DNA of 64,000 nucleotides. Origin: AWTP1-18 sp036504515. Its GTDB lineage: Bacteria; Pseudomonadota; Gammaproteobacteria; Burkholderiales; Rhodocyclaceae. Positions 61,788 through 64,000 of the stretch are shown one piece after another. The DNA lies in contig DASXVA010000001.1 in NCBI GenBank assembly GCA_036504515.1, forward strand, positions 894,334 to 958,333. Reading direction: 5' to 3'. A program made the position numbers and the translations under genes. The notes under the pieces are model-generated. The model ran no database searches. It was not told the origin of the DNA and saw only the letters and a list, made by a program, of their open reading frames with translations. How positions within the stretch are numbered: position 1 is the stretch's first letter; each line of letters starts with the position of its first letter.

Positions 61788-62477
61788 TCAGGCGGCAGCG
61801 GCCAGGGCGGTTTCCCGGTGTTGCGAGCTTGCGCTGGGGACGCCGATTTCGGCATCGTCGTCATCATCCAGAATCTCGATCTGGAGTAGGTCGAGAATTT
61901 GGCGGGCTGCACCGCGGCAGGCGTTGTTCAGGGCTGATGGAATGGTGCCGGGCACCTGTTTTTGCAGCAGCACCTTGCTGCCGGACAGGGCATAAACCGG
62001 GTCGAGAATGCGGTCCTTGTAGGGGGCGAGCATTTCCTGCACGGTTTTTTCGGCAGCATCCTTTTGCCAGGCGTTGGTCGGCCATTGTGTGGGGATGGCG
62101 TAGGCCCGGGGGAACATTTCCAGATCGCGGATCACGGTACGGATATCTTCGTGGGAATCGCGGAAGGGCAGCAGTACCAGATCAGCCAAGCCATAGAGAC
62201 GGCGGTCCATTTCGGTGCGATTGCCACCGCCGTCAATGACGCCAAGCCAGGATTTCAGGCTGCGAATCTTGTCGGTGACTTTGCCCAGGGCTTCCCGGGA
62301 ACGGGCGTCGGCCACCAGATAGCGGCGTCCGGTGGGATCAAGGGGTTCCCGGTAGGTGTCGGTCAATACACAGACAGAGCGCTGGCCGAGGAGGCCGAGG
62401 CCGTGGCTGAGCATGTGGGACAGGGTGGTCTTGCCGGTGCCGCCCTTGTTGCCGATAACGCAAATAATGTCTGCCAT
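61788..62477 (-). CDS. Orphan ParA-family ATPase
   Basis: 229 residues with the deviant Walker A CVIGNKGGTGKTTLSH and the expected later strands (LGVIDGGGNRTE, LVLLPFRDSHEDIRTV). No parB or parS follows, and no plasmid or origin markers are near, so it is not a standard partition system. An acidic patch (LDDDDDAEIG) and an Ala-rich tail close the protein. The ATG at 62475-62477 has TTGGAGC upstream; the frame's TTG at 62489 is not the start. Such ParA proteins can position large cargoes; the cargo here is unknown. Confidence 0.85.
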   Translation of the reverse strand: MADIICVIGNKGGTGKTTLSHMLSHGLGLLGQRSVCVLTDTYREPLDPTGRRYLVADARSREALGKVTDKIRSLKSWLGVIDGGGNRTEMDRRLYGLADLVLLPFRDSHEDIRTVIRDLEMFPRAYAIPTQWPTNAWQKDAAEKTVQEMLAPYKDRILDPVYALSGSKVLLQKQVPGTIPSALNNACRGAARQILDLLQIEILDDDDDAEIGVPSASSQHRETALAAAA

Positions 62478-62590
62478 GTCTTGCTCCAATCGAGTCTGCC
62501 TCTCGTCGGCCGAAGCCGGGGCAGCAATGGAAGGGATTATTGGCGAGACAAGGGCGGGGCGATGGGGCGAAATGGAGGGCTTAGGGAGTT

Positions 62591-63385
62591 CTATTCAGCC
62601 AAGGGCGTGACGGTCTGACCCGGACGGTAGCAATAGAGCTGCGTCTGGCGGCTATCATCTACGGCGATGATCTGCTCCGGCTCGACGTCCGGCACTTCAA
62701 AACTGTTGGAAACCAGCAGGGCGCCCGGCACCATTTCTTCCTTCGCTTTTTGCCAGAGTCTGGGCATGGGGACGGGGGAAAGGAAGGCGTAGACCAGTTG
62801 GCAAGCGCCAAGGCCTACCGTCCAGAGGTCACCATGACGAATATGGATATTGTCTTGCTTGCGACTGTGCCAACGGGCAATCAGATAGGGGATCGGGGCA
62901 TGTTCGATGCCGGTGAAGTGGCAATCAGGGCGCAAACGTGCCATCAGGCAGAGCAAGCCTCCGGTGCCGCAGCCTAGGTCGATGACAAAACAGGGTTCGG
63001 CCGGGATCAGTTGAGCGAGGGCGGTGCCGGTTGCCCTATTACTCAGGTAGAGCGGTACCTGGCTGGTGTCGGTACGCCAATAAACCAGAAACAACAGGCC
63101 AAAGCTCCCCAACCAGAGCAAAGGGGGAAGGTGCAGTTCGTTGAGCACCAGCATCAAGGGGAAGAACAGGAGGTGAATCGCCTGCCACCAAATAGGGGCT
63201 TTTTGCAGGCGAGCCATCCAGGCTGCAAAGAAGCCCTGAAAACCAGCCAGTACAAGAAGTTGATTCATCAGGGCTGGTTTGGCGACAACCAGTACAGCGG
63301 CGGCGAACAGGCCGGCTAGCTGGGTGAACAGGGCCGCCCGCAGGGGCGAATTGCTTTTGGCTGGAATAGGGGGCGCTGTGGTCAT
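62591..63385 (-). CDS. Membrane-anchored class I SAM-dependent methyltransferase
   Basis: 264 residues: three or four membrane helices (about 20-105) then a Rossmann methyltransferase domain (about 110-255) with the SAM motif FVIDLGCGTGGLLCLMA. ATG at 63383-63385; the frame is open to a TTG at 63412. Substrate unknown. The anchored architecture suggests a lipid, quinone-like or membrane-protein target. Confidence 0.8.
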   Translation of the reverse strand: MTTAPPIPAKSNSPLRAALFTQLAGLFAAAVLVVAKPALMNQLLVLAGFQGFFAAWMARLQKAPIWWQAIHLLFFPLMLVLNELHLPPLLWLGSFGLLFLVYWRTDTSQVPLYLSNRATGTALAQLIPAEPCFVIDLGCGTGGLLCLMARLRPDCHFTGIEHAPIPYLIARWHSRKQDNIHIRHGDLWTVGLGACQLVYAFLSPVPMPRLWQKAKEEMVPGALLVSNSFEVPDVEPEQIIAVDDSRQTQLYCYRPGQTVTPLAE

Positions 63386-63440
63386 GAGCAATGATAGACG
63401 CAGGTGCAGCAAAATTTATGTCGAAAAAGCGCCAACGTCG

Positions 63441-63469
63441 TTGACATGATCGTGCACCATCTCCATAAT
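63441..63469 (+). promoter_or_regulatory. Sigma-70 promoter of the tRNA–tuf operon
   Basis: TTGACA (63441-63446) is perfect, the spacer is 17 bases, and CATAAT (63464-63469) is one base from consensus. A GC-rich stretch (GCCGGGC) follows, the usual discriminator of stringently controlled stable-RNA promoters. First tRNA base is 14 bp further on. Confidence 0.9.
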
Positions 63470-63482
63470 GCCGGGCTCTTCT

Positions 63483-63567
63483 GGAGGGATTCCCGAGCGG
63501 TCAAAGGGATCAGACTGTAAATCTGACGGCTCTGCCTTCGAAGGTTCGAATCCTTCTCCCTCCACCA
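63483..63567 (+). tRNA. tRNA-Tyr (GTA)
   Basis: 85 bases, with a long variable arm (type II), anticodon GTA at 63517-63519, T-arm GGTTCGAATCC and an encoded CCA end. Acceptor GGAGGGA pairs with TCCCTCC. First in the tRNA–tuf operon. Confidence 0.97.
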
Positions 63568-63607
63568 GAATTCTGAAGTAGTGCTTTGTAGCAGGCGGTT
63601 AGTTCAA

Positions 63608-63683
63608 GCGGGTGTAGCTCAGTTGGTAGAGCACTTGCCTTCCAAGCAAGATGTCGCGAGTTCGAACCTCGTCGCCCGCTCCA
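63608..63683 (+). tRNA. tRNA-Gly (TCC)
   Basis: 76 bases; acceptor GCGGGTG pairs with CGCCCGC, anticodon stem CTTGC/GCAAG with loop CTTCCAA (anticodon TCC), T-arm GTTCGAAC, CCA encoded. Confidence 0.97.
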
Positions 63684-63716
63684 GATGCTTCGGGTTTTGG
63701 GTTAATGCAGGTTTCT

Positions 63717-63791
<75 letters not shown>

Positions 63792-63859
63792 GAAATATTA
63801 GATGCACCAGGCTGCCGTTAAGGCGTTTTTCTGATCGAAGATCTTTGGGGTAACAGATC

Positions 63860-64000
63860 ATGGCAAAAGGCAAGTTTGAACGTACGAAGCCGCACGTAAA
63901 CGTCGGCACGATTGGACACGTTGACCACGGCAAGACCACGCTGACTGCAGCGATCACGACCGTGCTGTCCCGTAAGTTTGGTGGTGAAGCCAAGGCTTAC
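63860..64000 (+). CDS. tuf: Elongation factor Tu, N-terminal part
   Basis: Partial: 47 codons to the window edge. It begins MAKGKFERTKPHVNVGTIGH and has the GTPase P-loop GHVDHGKTT. It carries aminoacyl-tRNA to the ribosome. It is the last gene seen of the tRNA-Tyr–Gly–Thr–tuf operon; secE and nusG usually follow nearby in such loci but lie outside. Confidence 0.97.
   Translation, partial: MAKGKFERTKPHVNVGTIGHVDHGKTTLTAAITTVLSRKFGGEAKAY

Overview
The window reads as a chromosomal segment of a betaproteobacterium, most likely a Rhodocyclales/Rhodocyclaceae-type organism. This is inferred from family composition and gene order: glnA–DUF4124–ntrB–ntrC, argS–SPOR–dsbA, pcm–rhodanese–tolC–waaA–waaC, a class I PHA synthase, a PEP-CTERM protein, and the tyr-gly-thr tRNA–tuf operon. 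Background DNA is GC-rich. One stretch, about 23.04–24.08 kb, is clearly AT-richer and looks acquired.

Region by region. 1–2.5 kb: methylmalonyl-CoA mutase and the start of its G-protein chaperone MeaB, with a divergent GntR regulator. 3.3–9.6 kb: a tightly packed minus-strand run, ntrB–ntrC–birA–coaX–SPOR–coaE–zapD, joining nitrogen control, cofactor synthesis (biotin ligation, CoA) and cell division. 9.6–13 kb: a DUF4124 protein and glutamine synthetase. Upstream of glnA are a readable sigma-54 promoter and two NtrC-type sites at enteric-like spacing; the distal site lies in the end of a cation-efflux gene. 13–17.5 kb: an operon of unknown function encoding a secreted TPR–CHAT putative protease, a small secreted protein and a zinc-ribbon membrane protein. 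17.6–22.7 kb: nadA, argS, an FtsN-like SPOR protein, dsbA and a short-chain dehydrogenase. 22.7–24.2 kb: hairpin-rich repeat DNA and an AT-rich islet carrying a TIR-domain gene, bounded by related inverted repeats. 24.1–27.5 kb: MBL hydrolase–PHA synthase–PIN protein, headed by a strong palindrome resembling a PhaR operator.

27.6–30.8 kb: a DUF1289-like mini-gene overlapping rapZ, then NusG-II protein, Gx transporter, ubiX and a LON-substrate-binding-domain protein, most overlapping. 31–35.3 kb: mutY, purT, thiC. 35.4–38.1 kb: an alpha-carbonic anhydrase fused to another periplasmic domain, and an ECF sigma factor coupled to a His-rich membrane protein. 38.2–45.5 kb: a TetR-controlled RND efflux operon, then pcm, rhodanese and a TolC-like channel. 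45.5–49.6 kb: LPS core genes (waaA, waaC, a family 2 glycosyltransferase) and an HDOD protein with a structured-looking leader. 49.6–53 kb: priA and hemE, with two DnaA boxes in the gap between them. 53.3–54.1 kb: a PEP-CTERM gene broken by one base. 54.2–57 kb: a metal-uptake operon (binding protein, outer-membrane protein, small His/Cys protein). 57–63.4 kb: a SulP–STAS–cNMP fusion, rlmI, an AEC transporter, an orphan ParA and a membrane-anchored methyltransferase. 63.4–64 kb: a near-consensus sigma-70 promoter, tRNA-Tyr/Gly/Thr and the start of tuf.

Many start codons here are GTG or lie downstream of the longest open frame; where I moved a start, the entry says why. No CRISPR array, rRNA, intact insertion sequence or canonical riboswitch was seen.
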